Below, piece after piece: positions 1 through 10,591 of a stretch of DNA of 64,000 bases. The stretch spans positions 186,001 to 250,000 of the forward strand of contig NZ_JAPPUW010000005.1 of the NCBI RefSeq assembly GCF_026712205.1. Reading direction: 5' to 3'. Made by a program: the position numbers and the translations under genes. The notes under the pieces were generated by a model that saw nothing but the letters and a program-made list of their open reading frames with translations, was not told the DNA's origin and searched no databases. Origin of the DNA: Pelomonas aquatica. GTDB lineage: Bacteria > Pseudomonadota > Gammaproteobacteria > Burkholderiales > Burkholderiaceae_C. Position 1 is the first letter of the stretch. Each line of letters opens with the position of its first letter.

Positions 1-537
1 TTCTACCGCCTCAACGTCATCCAGATCCGCGTGCCGCCGCTGCGCGAGCGGCTGGAGGACCTGGGCCTGATCAGCAACCGTGTGCTGGCCCGCATCGCGC
101 AGGATGCCGGCGTGTCGCCGACGCCGCGGCTGACGGCCGGTGCGCTGCAGACGCTGTCGCGCTATGCCTTCCCGGGCAATGTGCGCGAGCTGGAGAACCT
201 GCTGCATCGCGCGCTCGCGCTGGCGGGTGGCGAGTGGATCGATGCGGACGACCTCGGCCTGCCCGATGCGCTGCTGGACGAGGGCCGCAGCGAATCGCAG
301 TTCGCGGCGCTGGACACGCCGCTGCCCGTGGCGCCGGTGTCCGAGGGCCTGAGCCTGCCCGAGCAGTTGCCGAGCGACCTGGCGCGCTATCTCGACGAAG
401 TCGAGCGCGCCATCCTGCTGCGGGCGCTGGAGCAGCACCGCTTCAACCGCACGGCCGCGGCGGCCAGCCTCGGCCTGTCGCTGCGCCAGATCCGCTACCG
501 CATGGCGCGGCTGGCAATCTCAGCAGGGGAAAGTTGA
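1..537 (+). CDS. pilR: NtrC-family sigma-54 response regulator, C-terminal part (PilR-like)
   Basis: Only the 3' end is inside the window; the gene enters at base 1 already in frame (FYRLNVIQIRVPPLRER). What is visible is the end of the AAA+ sigma-54 interaction domain, including PLRER and the FPGNVRELENLLHRA segment, then a linker, then a Fis-type helix-turn-helix near the end (RTAAAASLGLSLRQIRYRMA). This is the C-terminal layout of a bacterial enhancer-binding protein that remodels RNA polymerase with sigma-54. The length of the HTH tail and the nearby pilus chemosensory genes fit PilR, activator of pilin transcription, but the receiver domain and a pilS partner lie outside the window. The family call is firm; PilR is an inference. 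Confidence 0.75.
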   Translation, partial: FYRLNVIQIRVPPLRERLEDLGLISNRVLARIAQDAGVSPTPRLTAGALQTLSRYAFPGNVRELENLLHRALALAGGEWIDADDLGLPDALLDEGRSESQFAALDTPLPVAPVSEGLSLPEQLPSDLARYLDEVERAILLRALEQHRFNRTAAAASLGLSLRQIRYRMARLAISAGES

Positions 538-690
538 CCCCTCGTCCGGTGTGCCGCGCTGGACGCGGGCACCCCAGTCGGTCCCCCAAGGGGACGGCGA
601 TGCATGCGGCATCGAGCCGCATGCACATCGCCCGGCGGGCCGGCTTGGGGGCGGCCCGGCGCTCGGCCCGAAAATTCGCGCGTTGTCGGC
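538..690 (+). repeat. Dispersed GC-rich repeat, long form (copy A1)
   Basis: Immediately after the pilR stop lies a noncoding block with the core GGTCCCCCAAGGGGAC at about 580-595. It is followed by a hairpin-rich insert containing GGCGATGC, CATCGAGCCGC and CACATCGCC, and ends in GGCCCGGCGCTCGGCCCGAA near 674. The same block occurs inverted at 45600-45745 with only scattered differences over about 115 bases. A shorter form without the hairpin insert lies inverted at 36991-37063. No coding function is apparent. Confidence 0.75.
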
Positions 691-896
691 TTCTCGGGAT
701 TTGCCCTGCTTGAATCCGGCGCGGCCCGCATCGCGCGGCCGTCGCGGGCGCTCGCGAGCGAGCAGCGGCGCGGCCTGGCGCGGGGTTTCGGCCTGCGTGC
801 CCAATGCCCATGCGGGTTGCGCGGTGCGAGGCCCGTGTTGATCGGGGCGGCGCGCGCGTAACACCGTCTTCCAGCGCGTGGCGGGGCCTGGGTTTC
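691..896. other. Noncoding GC-rich spacer upstream of the nrdA promoter
   Basis: This stretch completes the gap between pilR and the nrd regulatory region. Short reading frames exist in several frames on both strands, as expected at this GC content, but none has a convincing start, ribosome site or protein-like composition. I see no RNA gene, terminator with a T-run, or operator in it. Confidence 0.4.
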
Positions 897-912
897 ACAC
901 TATCCCTAGTGC
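897..912 (+). promoter_or_regulatory. NrdR box 1
   Basis: The 16-mer ACACTATCCCTAGTGC matches the NrdR operator pattern (ACAC, A/T-rich centre, GTGT-like right half). Its start is 31 bases before the start of the second box, three helical turns, the tandem spacing typical of NrdR-controlled nrd promoters. NrdR is a zinc-ribbon/ATP-cone repressor of ribonucleotide reductase genes; its own gene is not in this window. Confidence 0.8.
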
Positions 913-941
913 TTGAGAGGGTGGGTTGCCACATATATAGT
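913..941 (+). promoter_or_regulatory. nrdAB core promoter (sigma-70 type)
   Basis: TTGAGA at 913-918 and TATAGT at 936-941 are separated by exactly 17 bases, a good sigma-70 match. The -35 hexamer begins right after NrdR box 1 and the -10 hexamer lies inside box 2, so NrdR binding to both boxes would occlude RNA polymerase. The predicted transcription start is near 948, leaving a leader of about 240 bases before nrdA. Confidence 0.7.
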
Positions 942-943
942 GT
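928..943 (+). promoter_or_regulatory. NrdR box 2
   Basis: GCCACATATATAGTGT has a perfect right half (ATATATAGTGT) and a weaker left half shifted by one base. It is placed 31 bases after box 1 and overlaps the -10 hexamer of the nrdA promoter. Confidence 0.75.
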
Positions 944-947
944 CCTC

Positions 948-1190
948 TCGTGCTATCCTTCTGCCCCAGTCGATCCCCCATGACCATCTCCCCGGACGCA
1001 CTGTTTGACGTGGCTTGCCGCCAGAGATGTCATACCAGACGACGCACCGGGGAAGCGCGCCGCGCAGCCGGCCGAGTCATGGCCCGGCAGGGACGAAACA
1101 CCCCGTCTGAAGCCCCCCACGATGCGATGGCCCGCCGCCCCCGGGTCGGTGCCGCGCATCGCTTTGCAGTTTTTCGATAAAGGATTCCCC
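948..1190 (+). other. Long 5' leader of nrdA mRNA
   Basis: If the promoter at 913-941 is correct, nrdA has an untranslated leader of about 240 bases. I see no cobalamin-box or other riboswitch consensus. A reading frame that could start at 980 ends in TAA at 1178-1180, ten bases before the nrdA start, but it has no ribosome site and looks like chance coding. The ribosome site for nrdA is AAAGGA, a few bases before 1191. Confidence 0.4.
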
Positions 1191-4094
<2,904 letters not shown>

Positions 4095-4102
4095 TCGAAG
4101 CG

Positions 4103-4136
4103 GCATCGCCAACTTGTATATACAAGTTGGCGATGC
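4103..4136. promoter_or_regulatory. Perfect 34-base palindrome between nrdA and nrdB
   Basis: The segment reads identically on both strands. Its left arm is GCATCGCCAACTTGTAT and the right arm is the exact complement, with an alternating TATATA centre. In RNA it would give a very stable hairpin just after the nrdA stop. No T-run follows, so it is not a standard terminator. The inner CTTGTATATACAAG also resembles GntR-type operators. Possible roles are mRNA stabilisation, adjusting nrdA:nrdB ratio, or protein binding; the sequence does not decide. Confidence 0.7.
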
Positions 4137-4251
4137 ATGTTTTCGATGCCCACGCGCAACAAAGATTGCGCGAATGACGCAAATAGCAGTGGCTGGTCCT
4201 TGTTGATTTGCGCCAGCACTGCGGATAATTCGGAGCGATAGGAAGCACACC

Positions 4252-5445
4252 ATGCTGGATTGGGACGAAGACCTGAAGTCCACTGATACCCCCGCCGCGA
4301 AACCCTTCGCGGCCATGCCTTCGGCGACAGCGTCGCGTGAAGCAGCCAGCATCTCGATGCCTGCTCCCCAACTGTCCGGCGAGTCCACCACTTCCGCGCG
4401 CCGCGGCAATGTCGAGCACACGACTGCCCGTCGTGTGCGGGCCGCCGACAAGCGCATCATCAACGGCCAGACCGACGTCAACCAGCTGGTGCCGTTCAAG
4501 TACAAGTGGGCCTGGGAGAAGTACCTCGCCACCTGCGCCAACCACTGGATGCCGCAGGAAGTGAACATGAGCCGCGACATCGCGCTCTGGAAGGATCCCA
4601 ACGGCCTGACGGACGACGAGCGCCGCATCATCAAGCGCAACCTCGGCTTCTTCGTCACCGCCGACTCGCTGGCCGCCAACAACATCGTGCTGGGCACCTA
4701 CCGCCACATCACGGCGCCCGAGTGCCGCCAGTTCCTGCTGCGCCAGGCCTTCGAGGAGGCCATCCACACCCACGCCTACCAGTACATCGTCGAGAGCCTG
4801 GGCCTGGACGAGAGCGAGATCTTCAACGCCTACAACGAAGTCCAGTCCATCCGCGACAAGGACGAGTTCCTGATCCCGTTCATCGACGCGATCATGGATC
4901 CCAACTTCGTCACCGGCACGCTGCAGGCCGACCAGACGCTGCTGAAGAGCCTGATCGTCTTCGCCTGCCTGATGGAAGGCCTGTTCTTCTACGTCGGCTT
5001 CACGCAGATCCTCGCGATGGGCCGCCAGAACAAGATGACCGGCGCGGCCGAGCAGTACCAGTACATCCTGCGCGACGAGTCCATGCACTGCAATTTCGGC
5101 ATCGACCTGATCAACCAGATCAAGCTCGAGAACCCGCAGCTGTGGACGGCCGAGTTCAAGGCCTCAATCCGGGCACTGTTCCAGAAGGCCGTCGAGCTGG
5201 AATACCGCTACGCCGAGGACACCATGCCGCGCGGCGTGCTGGGCCTCAACGCCTCGATGTTCAAGGGCTATCTGCGCTTCATCGCCAACCGCCGTGCGGT
5301 GCAGATCGGCCTCGAAGCCCTGTTCCCGAACGAAGAAAACCCCTTCCCGTGGATGTCCGAGATGATCGACTTGAAGAAGGAACGCAACTTCTTCGAGACC
5401 CGCGTCATCGAGTACCAATCGGGCGGGGCCCTGAGCTGGGACTGA
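4252..5445 (+). CDS. nrdB: Class Ia ribonucleoside-diphosphate reductase, beta subunit
   Basis: This 397-residue protein houses the di-iron/tyrosyl radical cofactor that NrdA uses. Metal-ligand motifs are visible in order: [21 protein letters not shown] (Glu and His ligands plus the radical Tyr), [11 protein letters not shown] and [10 protein letters not shown]. The C-terminal tail ([11 protein letters not shown]) is the expected docking peptide for the alpha subunit. The first 60 or so residues are low-complexity and longer than in E. coli NrdB, as is common in Burkholderiales. AGGAAG precedes ATG 4252. It lies 157 bases after nrdA, with the 34-base palindrome in the gap. Confidence 0.97.
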   Translation: MLDWDEDLKSTDTPAAKPFAAMPSATASREAASISMPAPQLSGESTTSARRGNVEHTTARRVRAADKRIINGQTDVNQLVPFKYKWAWEKYLATCANHWMPQEVNMSRDIALWKDPNGLTDDERRIIKRNLGFFVTADSLAANNIVLGTYRHITAPECRQFLLRQAFEEAIHTHAYQYIVESLGLDESEIFNAYNEVQSIRDKDEFLIPFIDAIMDPNFVTGTLQADQTLLKSLIVFACLMEGLFFYVGFTQILAMGRQNKMTGAAEQYQYILRDESMHCNFGIDLINQIKLENPQLWTAEFKASIRALFQKAVELEYRYAEDTMPRGVLGLNASMFKGYLRFIANRRAVQIGLEALFPNEENPFPWMSEMIDLKKERNFFETRVIEYQSGGALSWD

Positions 5446-5540
5446 ACCCCAGCCACAACCCGATCAAGACCTGGCCAATGCAGTCACCGAGCGAAACCCG
5501 CATCAGCACCCTCGAGGTGGCGGGGCTGCATGGCGATCCC

Positions 5541-5588
5541 ATTCACCGTACCGAGGCGTTCCTCCTGAGCGACTCTCGGACGGTGAAT
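5541..5588. promoter_or_regulatory. Inverted repeat upstream of the histone-like gene (outer)
   Basis: ATTCACCGTACCGAG at 5541-5555 is complemented by CTCGGACGGTGAAT at 5575-5588, a 14-pair stem with one bulged base and a 19-base loop. It lies in the nrdB to histone-gene gap. It could be an operator or an RNA structure in the leader; no known consensus fits. Confidence 0.45.
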
Positions 5589-5596
5589 AGCCGTAT

Positions 5597-5618
5597 CCGC
5601 ACGGACCGGTCCGTGCGG
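5597..5618. promoter_or_regulatory. Perfect 22-base palindrome in the leader of the histone-like gene
   Basis: CCGCACGGA, CCGG and TCCGTGCGG together make a perfect palindrome. A CTTTT run comes 9-13 bases later, too far for a standard terminator. It lies 36 bases before the histone-like start and could partly terminate nrdB transcripts or attenuate expression of the downstream gene. Confidence 0.45.
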
Positions 5619-5653
5619 GACGGTGTCTTTTCCACTTGATCAAGGAGAAAACC

Positions 5654-6133
5654 ATGGCAACTGCGAAGAAAGCTCCGGCCAAGAAGGTCGCCGCGACCCC
5701 GGTGAAGAAGGCCGCCGCCAAGAAGGCAGCCCCGGCGAAGAAGGCCGCTCCGGCCAAGAAGGCCGCCGCCACGCCGGTGAAGAAGGCCGCCGCCAAGAAG
5801 GCAGCCCCGGCGAAGAAGGCCGCTCCGGCCAAGAAGGCAGCGCCCGCCAAGAAGGCCGCCGCCACGCCGGTGAAGAAGGCCGCTGCCAAGAAGGTCGCCG
5901 CGCCCAAGAAGGCTGCTGCTCCCAAGAAGGCCGCCGCTCCGAAGAAGGCGGCCGCCAAGCCTGCTGCCAAGCCCGCCGCGAAGCCTGCCGCAAAGAAGGC
6001 TGCTGCTCCGAAGAAGGCCGCCGCCAAGCCTGCCCCTGCGGCCAAGCCTGCCGCTGCTGCGCCCGCCCCCGCGGCCAAGACCGCGCTGAGCCCGCAAGCC
6101 GCCTGGCCCTTCCCCACCGGCAACAAGCCCTAA
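5654..6133 (+). CDS. Histone H1-like lysine/alanine-rich DNA-binding protein
   Basis: This 159-residue protein is almost entirely built of AKKAAP, TPVKKA and KPAAKPA repeats. That gives an extended, strongly basic chain like eukaryotic H1 tails and the H1-like nucleoid proteins of Bordetella and Burkholderia. Its likely role is nucleoid compaction by non-specific DNA binding. The only non-repetitive part is the C-terminus, LSPQAAWPFPTGNKP, whose AWPFPTG motif is typical of the Burkholderiales family. AAGGAG lies six bases before ATG 5654. The DNA contains a 75-base tandem unit (5701, 5776, and 5869 after an 18-base expansion), so length is probably variable between strains. Two inverted repeats lie in its leader and two strong hairpins follow its stop. 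Confidence 0.9.
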   Translation: MATAKKAPAKKVAATPVKKAAAKKAAPAKKAAPAKKAAATPVKKAAAKKAAPAKKAAPAKKAAPAKKAAATPVKKAAAKKVAAPKKAAAPKKAAAPKKAAAKPAAKPAAKPAAKKAAAPKKAAAKPAPAAKPAAAAPAPAAKTALSPQAAWPFPTGNKP

Positions 6134-6144
6134 GCGTTTGTTCG

Positions 6145-6166
6145 AGCGGGCGGTTCGCCGCCCGCT
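6145..6166 (+). terminator. GC hairpin with TTCG loop after the histone-like gene
   Basis: AGCGGGCGG, TTCG and CCGCCCGCT form a perfect nine-pair stem with a UUCG-type tetraloop, 12 bases after the stop. It has no T-run of its own and probably acts with the next hairpin or protects the mRNA 3' end. Confidence 0.6.
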
Positions 6167-6179
6167 TCACGCATCCGCG

Positions 6180-6215
6180 AAACCCGGCCCGCTTCGGCGG
6201 CGCCGGGTTTTTTCT
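6180..6215 (+). terminator. Rho-independent terminator
   Basis: AAACCCGGC pairs with GCCGGGTTT around an inner CCGC-TTCG-GCGG hairpin, followed directly by TTTTTC. This is a strong intrinsic terminator for the nrdB/histone-like unit. It also separates that unit from the convergent minus-strand gene ending at 6243. Confidence 0.85.
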
Positions 6216-6242
6216 TGGGCGAGCGCCTGACTGCGCTCGCTT

Positions 6243-7199
6243 CTAGGGGTAGAAGATGTTGACGCTGTAGCCGCTGACGCGCTGGCTGCCGGTGCTGAAG
6301 TTGAAGGACAGCGCCTGCTCGGACTCGGCGTTGACCTGCCTGAGCGCCGGGCTCAGCGCTTCCGGCCCGAGCACGCGGCGCGAGAGCGGGGTGCCGCCGG
6401 CGTCGGTCAAGCTGAGCTCTATCCACGGCGCCGCCACGTCCACGCCGGTCTTGTTGCGCAGCGACAGGTTGAGCCGGTAGCCGCTGCCGCCGATGGGGTT
6501 CAGCGACGTCGAATCGATGCTGAGGGCCTCGATGCGCCGCCACGGCTTCACGTCGCAGCCAAAGGCGGCGCACAGGCTCTGCAGCGGCCCGCGCATCGGC
6601 GGGTGCAGGGCCGCGATGGCGTCGCGGAAGTGCAGCGTGGCCTGCAGGGCCAACAGGGCCGCCAGCAGCAGCGATACCAGGGCAAGGGCGACGCGCATCC
6701 CCGGGCGATTCCAGCGCGCGCTGCTCTCGGCGCGGCGCATGAACTCGGGCATGGCGGTGCCGGGCGGCGCGGTCGCGGGCTCGGCGGCCATGGGCGCCGG
6801 CGCCTCGGCGGCGGGGGCCGGCGCCTGGCCGGCAGACGCTTCGACCCAGCGCGGCTCCTGTCGTGCCACTTCGGCGGGCCAGCCGGTGGGCAGCGCGTCG
6901 GTGCGCGGCTCGGGTTCGGGGGGCGGCATCCAGTCCGACTCGAACGCCGGTGCCGGTGGCGGGGGCGACGGCGGCTGAGTGGGAGGCGGTGGTGGTGGCG
7001 GTTCGACGGTCGCCGTCGGCGCGGCAAAGGCGGCGGGCCAGCCCGGCGGCGTGTCGCGCTCGATGTCGAACAGCAGTTCGCGGGCGTCGAAGATCTCGGC
7101 GCAGCGGCCGCAGCGCACCCAGCCGTCGGAGACGCGCAACTGGTCCTCGACGACCCTGAAGATCGTGCCGCAGGCGGTGCAACGCGTCGCGAGGCTCAT
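6243..7199 (-). CDS. Zinc-ribbon and DUF3426 membrane protein
   Basis: This 318-residue protein has three parts. An N-terminal MJ0042-type zinc ribbon has two CxxC pairs (CTACG and CGRC within residues 8-35). A proline-rich linker includes a run of seven prolines near residues 66-74. A single membrane helix (VALALVSLLLAALLALQ) leads into a DUF3426 domain outside the cytoplasm. The order fits a cytosolic zinc module tethered to the inner membrane. The function of DUF3426 is unknown to me. The gene overlaps prmA by four bases and is probably in the same operon, a pairing common in Burkholderiales. Confidence 0.85.
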   Translation of the reverse strand: MSLATRCTACGTIFRVVEDQLRVSDGWVRCGRCAEIFDARELLFDIERDTPPGWPAAFAAPTATVEPPPPPPPTQPPSPPPPAPAFESDWMPPPEPEPRTDALPTGWPAEVARQEPRWVEASAGQAPAPAAEAPAPMAAEPATAPPGTAMPEFMRRAESSARWNRPGMRVALALVSLLLAALLALQATLHFRDAIAALHPPMRGPLQSLCAAFGCDVKPWRRIEALSIDSTSLNPIGGSGYRLNLSLRNKTGVDVAAPWIELSLTDAGGTPLSRRVLGPEALSPALRQVNAESEQALSFNFSTGSQRVSGYSVNIFYP

Positions 7200-8092
7200 G
7201 CGGCGCGTTGGGCGGTCATGAGGATCCAGCCGTCTTCTTCATCGCCGACGTCGAGCGCCAGCCAGGGCGCGTAGGCCGCCTTCAGTTCGGCGGCTTGGCG
7301 TTCCAGGATGCCGGCCAGGATCAGGCGGCCGCCCGGTGCGACGTGGGCGCTCAGCAGCGGCGCCAGCAGCTTCAGCGGCGTGGCCAGGATGTTGGCGATG
7401 ACCAGCGGGTATTCGCCCCGGGCCAGTTCGGGCAGGCCGGGCTTGAGCGTGACGCCGTTGGCCGCCGCGTTGTCGCGCGACGAGGTCACGGCGGCCGGGT
7501 CGATGTCGACCGCGTCGATGTCCTGCGCCCCGTGCAGCGCCGCGCCGATGGCGAGGATGCCGGAGCCGCAGCCGTAGTCCAGCACGCGCGGCCATTCCTG
7601 CGCGTTCTTCGCGATCCAGCGCAGGCACATGCGCGTGGTCGGGTGGGTGCCGGTACCGAAGGCCAGGCCCGGGTCCAGGCGCATGACACGCCTGGCCTGC
7701 GGCGGCGCCTCGTGCCAGCTCGGCACGATCCAGAACTCGGGCGTGATCTCGACCGGCGCGAACTGGCTCTGCGTGAGCCTCACCCAGTCCTGCTCGGGCA
7801 CGGCCTGGATGGCCTGCACATGCACGTCGGCGGCCCAGTCCTGGGCCAGGATCAGCGTGGCGGCCTCGGTGGCCTCGGGCTCGCCGGGGAAGAGGGCCTT
7901 GACGACCGAGCGCTCCCAGCCGGCCTTGGGGGCCGGCATGCCGGGCTCGCCGAAGAGGGCGTGCTCGGCCTCGGTGTCGGCGTCGGCGTCCTCGACGGAG
8001 ACGGCGAGGGCGTCGATCTCCATCAGCGCGTCGCTGACGGTCTCGACGTCTGCCTCGCGGCAGACGAGGGCAAGTTCAAACAGATGACTCAT
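7196..8092 (-). CDS. prmA: Ribosomal protein L11 methyltransferase
   Basis: PrmA uses S-adenosylmethionine to methylate lysines and the N-terminus of ribosomal protein L11. The 298-residue product has the PrmA N-terminal substrate domain, the GLAFGTGTHPTTRMCL segment and the SAM-binding VLDYGCGSGILAIGAA motif. It also has VIANILATPLKLLAP, the NPPF-like catalytic strand of this family. Length is standard. It lies 30 bases downstream of accC on the same strand and overlaps the DUF3426 gene by four bases, so acc-prmA cotranscription is likely. Confidence 0.95.
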   Translation of the reverse strand: MSHLFELALVCREADVETVSDALMEIDALAVSVEDADADTEAEHALFGEPGMPAPKAGWERSVVKALFPGEPEATEAATLILAQDWAADVHVQAIQAVPEQDWVRLTQSQFAPVEITPEFWIVPSWHEAPPQARRVMRLDPGLAFGTGTHPTTRMCLRWIAKNAQEWPRVLDYGCGSGILAIGAALHGAQDIDAVDIDPAAVTSSRDNAAANGVTLKPGLPELARGEYPLVIANILATPLKLLAPLLSAHVAPGGRLILAGILERQAAELKAAYAPWLALDVGDEEDGWILMTAQRAA

Positions 8093-8122
8093 GCCCCGTA
8101 TTGTCCCGCGACGCGACAGGGG

Positions 8123-9472
8123 TCAGCGCTTGTGCGCCGCCATCCAGCCTTCGAGGTAGTGGATGGACGTGCCGCCCTCGATGAACTTGGCGTCCGCCAT
8201 CAGCTCGCGGTGCAGCGGGATGTTGGTCTGGATGCCTTCGACGACCGTCTCGCTCAGCGCGATGCGCATGCGGGCCAGTGCCTGCTCGCGCGTGTCGCCG
8301 TGCACGATGATCTTACCGATCATGGAGTCGTAGTTGGGCGGCACGAAGTAGTTCGTGTAGGCATGCGAGTCCACGCGCACGCCGGGGCCGCCGGGCGCGT
8401 GCCACATCGTGATGCGGCCGGGCGAGGGCGTGAACTTGACCGGGTCTTCCGCATTGATGCGGCATTCGATGGCGTGGCCCTTGAGCTCGATCTGGCGCTG
8501 CGTGAACGGCAGCTTCTCGCCGGCGGCAATTTTGATCTGCTGCTGCACGATGTCGATGCCGGTGACCAGCTCGGTGACCGGATGCTCGACCTGCACGCGC
8601 GTGTTCATCTCGATGAAGTAGAACTCGCCGTTCTCGTACAGGAACTCGAAGGTGCCGGCGCCGCGGTAGCCCATCTTCTTGCAGGCGGCGGCGCAGCGCT
8701 CGCCGACCTTCTCGATCGTGCGGCGCGGGATGCCGGGGGCGGGCGCCTCCTCGATGATCTTCTGGTGGCGGCGCTGCATCGAGCAGTCGCGCTCGCCCAG
8801 CCAGACGGCGTTCTTGAAGGTGTCGGCCAGGATCTGGATCTCCACATGGCGCGGGTTCTCGAGGAACTTCTCCATGTAGACCTCGGGGTTGCCGAAGGCG
8901 GCACCCGCCTCGGCACGCGTGGTCTGCACCGCGTGCACCAGGGCCGCCTCGGTGTGCACGACGCGCATGCCGCGGCCGCCACCGCCGCCGGCCGCCTTGA
9001 TGATGACCGGGTAGCCGACGGTGCGGGCGATGCGGATGATCTCCTTCGGGTCTTCGGGCAGTGCACCCTCGGAGCCCGGCACGCAGGGCACGCCGGCGCG
9101 GATCATGGCCTGCTTGGCCGAGACCTTGTCGCCCATCATGCGGATGGATTCGGGCGTCGGGCCGATGAAGGTGAAGCCGCTGCGCTCGACGCGCTCGGCG
9201 AAGTCGGCGTTCTCGCTGAGGAAGCCGTAGCCGGGGTGGATGGCCTCGGCGTCGGTCACCTCGGCCGTCGCGATGATGGCCGGCATGCTGAGATAGCTCT
9301 GGGCCGACGGCGCGGGGCCGATGCAGACGGCCTCGTCGGCCAGGCGCACGTACTTGGCGTCGCGATCGGCCTCGGAGTAGACGACGACGGACTTGATGCC
9401 GAGTTCACGGCACGCTCGCTGGATGCGCAGGGCGATTTCGCCTCGATTGGCGATCAGGACTTTCTTGAACAT
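8123..9472 (-). CDS. accC: Acetyl-CoA carboxylase, biotin carboxylase subunit
   Basis: AccC carboxylates the biotin carried by AccB, using ATP and bicarbonate, in the first step of fatty-acid synthesis. The 449-residue protein opens with [17 protein letters not shown], carries the glycine-rich ATP-grasp loop ([13 protein letters not shown]), and has the [16 protein letters not shown] catalytic segment of biotin carboxylases. Length matches the family. It follows accB by 13 bases, forming the usual accBC operon. Confidence 0.97.
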   Translation of the reverse strand: MFKKVLIANRGEIALRIQRACRELGIKSVVVYSEADRDAKYVRLADEAVCIGPAPSAQSYLSMPAIIATAEVTDAEAIHPGYGFLSENADFAERVERSGFTFIGPTPESIRMMGDKVSAKQAMIRAGVPCVPGSEGALPEDPKEIIRIARTVGYPVIIKAAGGGGGRGMRVVHTEAALVHAVQTTRAEAGAAFGNPEVYMEKFLENPRHVEIQILADTFKNAVWLGERDCSMQRRHQKIIEEAPAPGIPRRTIEKVGERCAAACKKMGYRGAGTFEFLYENGEFYFIEMNTRVQVEHPVTELVTGIDIVQQQIKIAAGEKLPFTQRQIELKGHAIECRINAEDPVKFTPSPGRITMWHAPGGPGVRVDSHAYTNYFVPPNYDSMIGKIIVHGDTREQALARMRIALSETVVEGIQTNIPLHRELMADAKFIEGGTSIHYLEGWMAAHKR

Positions 9473-9485
9473 CGAGAGGCCTCGC

Positions 9486-9947
9486 TCACTCGATGACGAA
9501 CAGCGGCTGACCGAATTCGACGGCCTGGCCGTTCTCGGCCAGGATCTTCGTGATCGTGCCGGACTTGTCGGCCTCGATCTCGTTCATGATCTTCATCGCC
9601 TCGATGATGCAGATGGCCTCGCCTTCCTTGACCTGCTGGCCGATGTCGGCGAACGGCTTGGCGTTCGGGCTGGAGGCGCGATAGAAGGTGCCGACCATGG
9701 GCGACTTGACGACATGGCCGGTCTCCACCGGCGCGGCGGGTGCAGCGGCGGCGGCCACCGGGGCGGCTGCGGCGGCGGTGACGACCGGCATCGCGGGCGC
9801 GGCGGCATAGACCGGCTGCACCGCGATGGCGGCGGCCGGGTCGGACTTGACGATGCGGACCTTGCCGTCGGCCTCGGTGATTTCCAGTTCGGAGATGTTC
9901 GATTCCGAGACCAGGTCGATCAGGGTTTTGAGCTTGCGCAGGTCCAT
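9486..9947 (-). CDS. accB: Biotin carboxyl carrier protein of acetyl-CoA carboxylase
   Basis: This 153-residue carrier shuttles carboxybiotin between AccC and the carboxyltransferase. It has a small N-terminal region, an Ala/Pro-rich linker (about residues 45-75) and a biotinyl domain. The domain contains EAMKIMNE, in which Lys119 is the biotinylated residue. GGAG lies six bases before the ATG. Upstream, at the end of aroQ, is a hairpin with a T-rich tail that may terminate or attenuate transcription coming from aroQ. Confidence 0.97.
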   Translation of the reverse strand: MDLRKLKTLIDLVSESNISELEITEADGKVRIVKSDPAAAIAVQPVYAAAPAMPVVTAAAAAPVAAAAAPAAPVETGHVVKSPMVGTFYRASSPNAKPFADIGQQVKEGEAICIIEAMKIMNEIEADKSGTITKILAENGQAVEFGQPLFVIE

Positions 9948-9974
9948 GGACGCTCCAGGCTGTTGTTGTTTTGG

Positions 9975-10016
9975 GGAAAGGAAAAAAGGAAGGCCGGTAC
10001 CGTTCAGGCGCCGGCC
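9975..10016 (-). terminator. Possible intrinsic terminator/attenuator between aroQ and accB
   Basis: On the minus strand GGCCGG (10016-10011) pairs with CCGGCC (9997-9992), followed by TTCCTTTTTTCC. The aroQ stop codon lies in the loop. The stem is only six pairs and the tract is interrupted by cytosines, so it may be partial. It could set accBC apart from aroQ. Confidence 0.45.
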
Positions 10017-10450
10017 GCTCCCAACGATTCGAGGGCGTGGCGCAGCGCGAGGCGGTAGCCGTTCGCGCCGAGGCCGCAGATGACGCCGACCGCCAGCTCG
10101 CTCACATGGCTGTGATGGCGGAAGGCCTCGCGGCGGTGGATGTTCGACAGATGGACTTCGATGAAGGGCAGGGCCACGGCCGCCAGCGCGTCGCGGATGG
10201 CGACGCTGGTGTGGGTGTAGGCGGCCGGGTTGATGATGATGAACTGCGTGCCGTCGCTGCGCGCGGCCTGGATGCGGTCGACCAGGGCACCCTCGTGGTT
10301 GCTCTGGAAGCAGCTCAGCGTGGCGCCGGCATCGTGGGCGATCTTGCCGAGTTCGGCGTCGATTTGGGCGAGGGTCTGCGCGCCATAGACCCCAGGCTCG
10401 CGGCTGCCGAGCAGGTTGAGGTTGGGGCCGTGCAGGACGAGAACTTGCAT
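10004..10450 (-). CDS. aroQ: Type II 3-dehydroquinate dehydratase
   Basis: AroQ dehydrates 3-dehydroquinate to 3-dehydroshikimate in the shikimate pathway. The 148-residue protein has the type II signature: [18 protein letters not shown] near the N-terminus with the catalytic Tyr, [16 protein letters not shown] with substrate-binding residues, and [17 protein letters not shown] with the catalytic His. The start at 10450 ([12 protein letters not shown]) matches the family; the frame runs further upstream without protein-like content. The frequent aroQ-accB-accC order of proteobacteria is kept. Confidence 0.96.
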   Translation of the reverse strand: MQVLVLHGPNLNLLGSREPGVYGAQTLAQIDAELGKIAHDAGATLSCFQSNHEGALVDRIQAARSDGTQFIIINPAAYTHTSVAIRDALAAVALPFIEVHLSNIHRREAFRHHSHVSELAVGVICGLGANGYRLALRHALESLGAAGA

Positions 10451-10591
10451 CAAACAGGTGGCTGCGGGCCGGACGCGAGGGTCTAGAGAGCCGCCACTAA
10501 ATTGAGGAAGGGCGAACTTTACGCGTTTTGGCGCCGATTTCCCGCCGGATAGGGAAATTCTCGGGGTCACGCTGCTTTGCAGCGCAGATGC

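Noticed and set aside
980-1180. Leader peptide ahead of nrdA
   Set aside because: The frame ends ten bases before nrdA, which looks suggestive, but it has no ribosome site and an Arg-rich composition expected by chance.
1005-1190. N-terminal extension of NrdA to an upstream start
   Set aside because: The added residues are not protein-like, cover the promoter leader, and lack a ribosome site, whereas ATG 1191 has AAAGGA just upstream.
948-1190. Cobalamin riboswitch in the nrdA leader
   Set aside because: No B12-box consensus is visible, and class Ia reductases are not usually under that switch.
5690-5943. CRISPR-like or noncoding tandem repeat
   Set aside because: The repeats are contiguous, multiples of three, and encode the AKKAAP units of a histone H1-like protein; there are no spacers.
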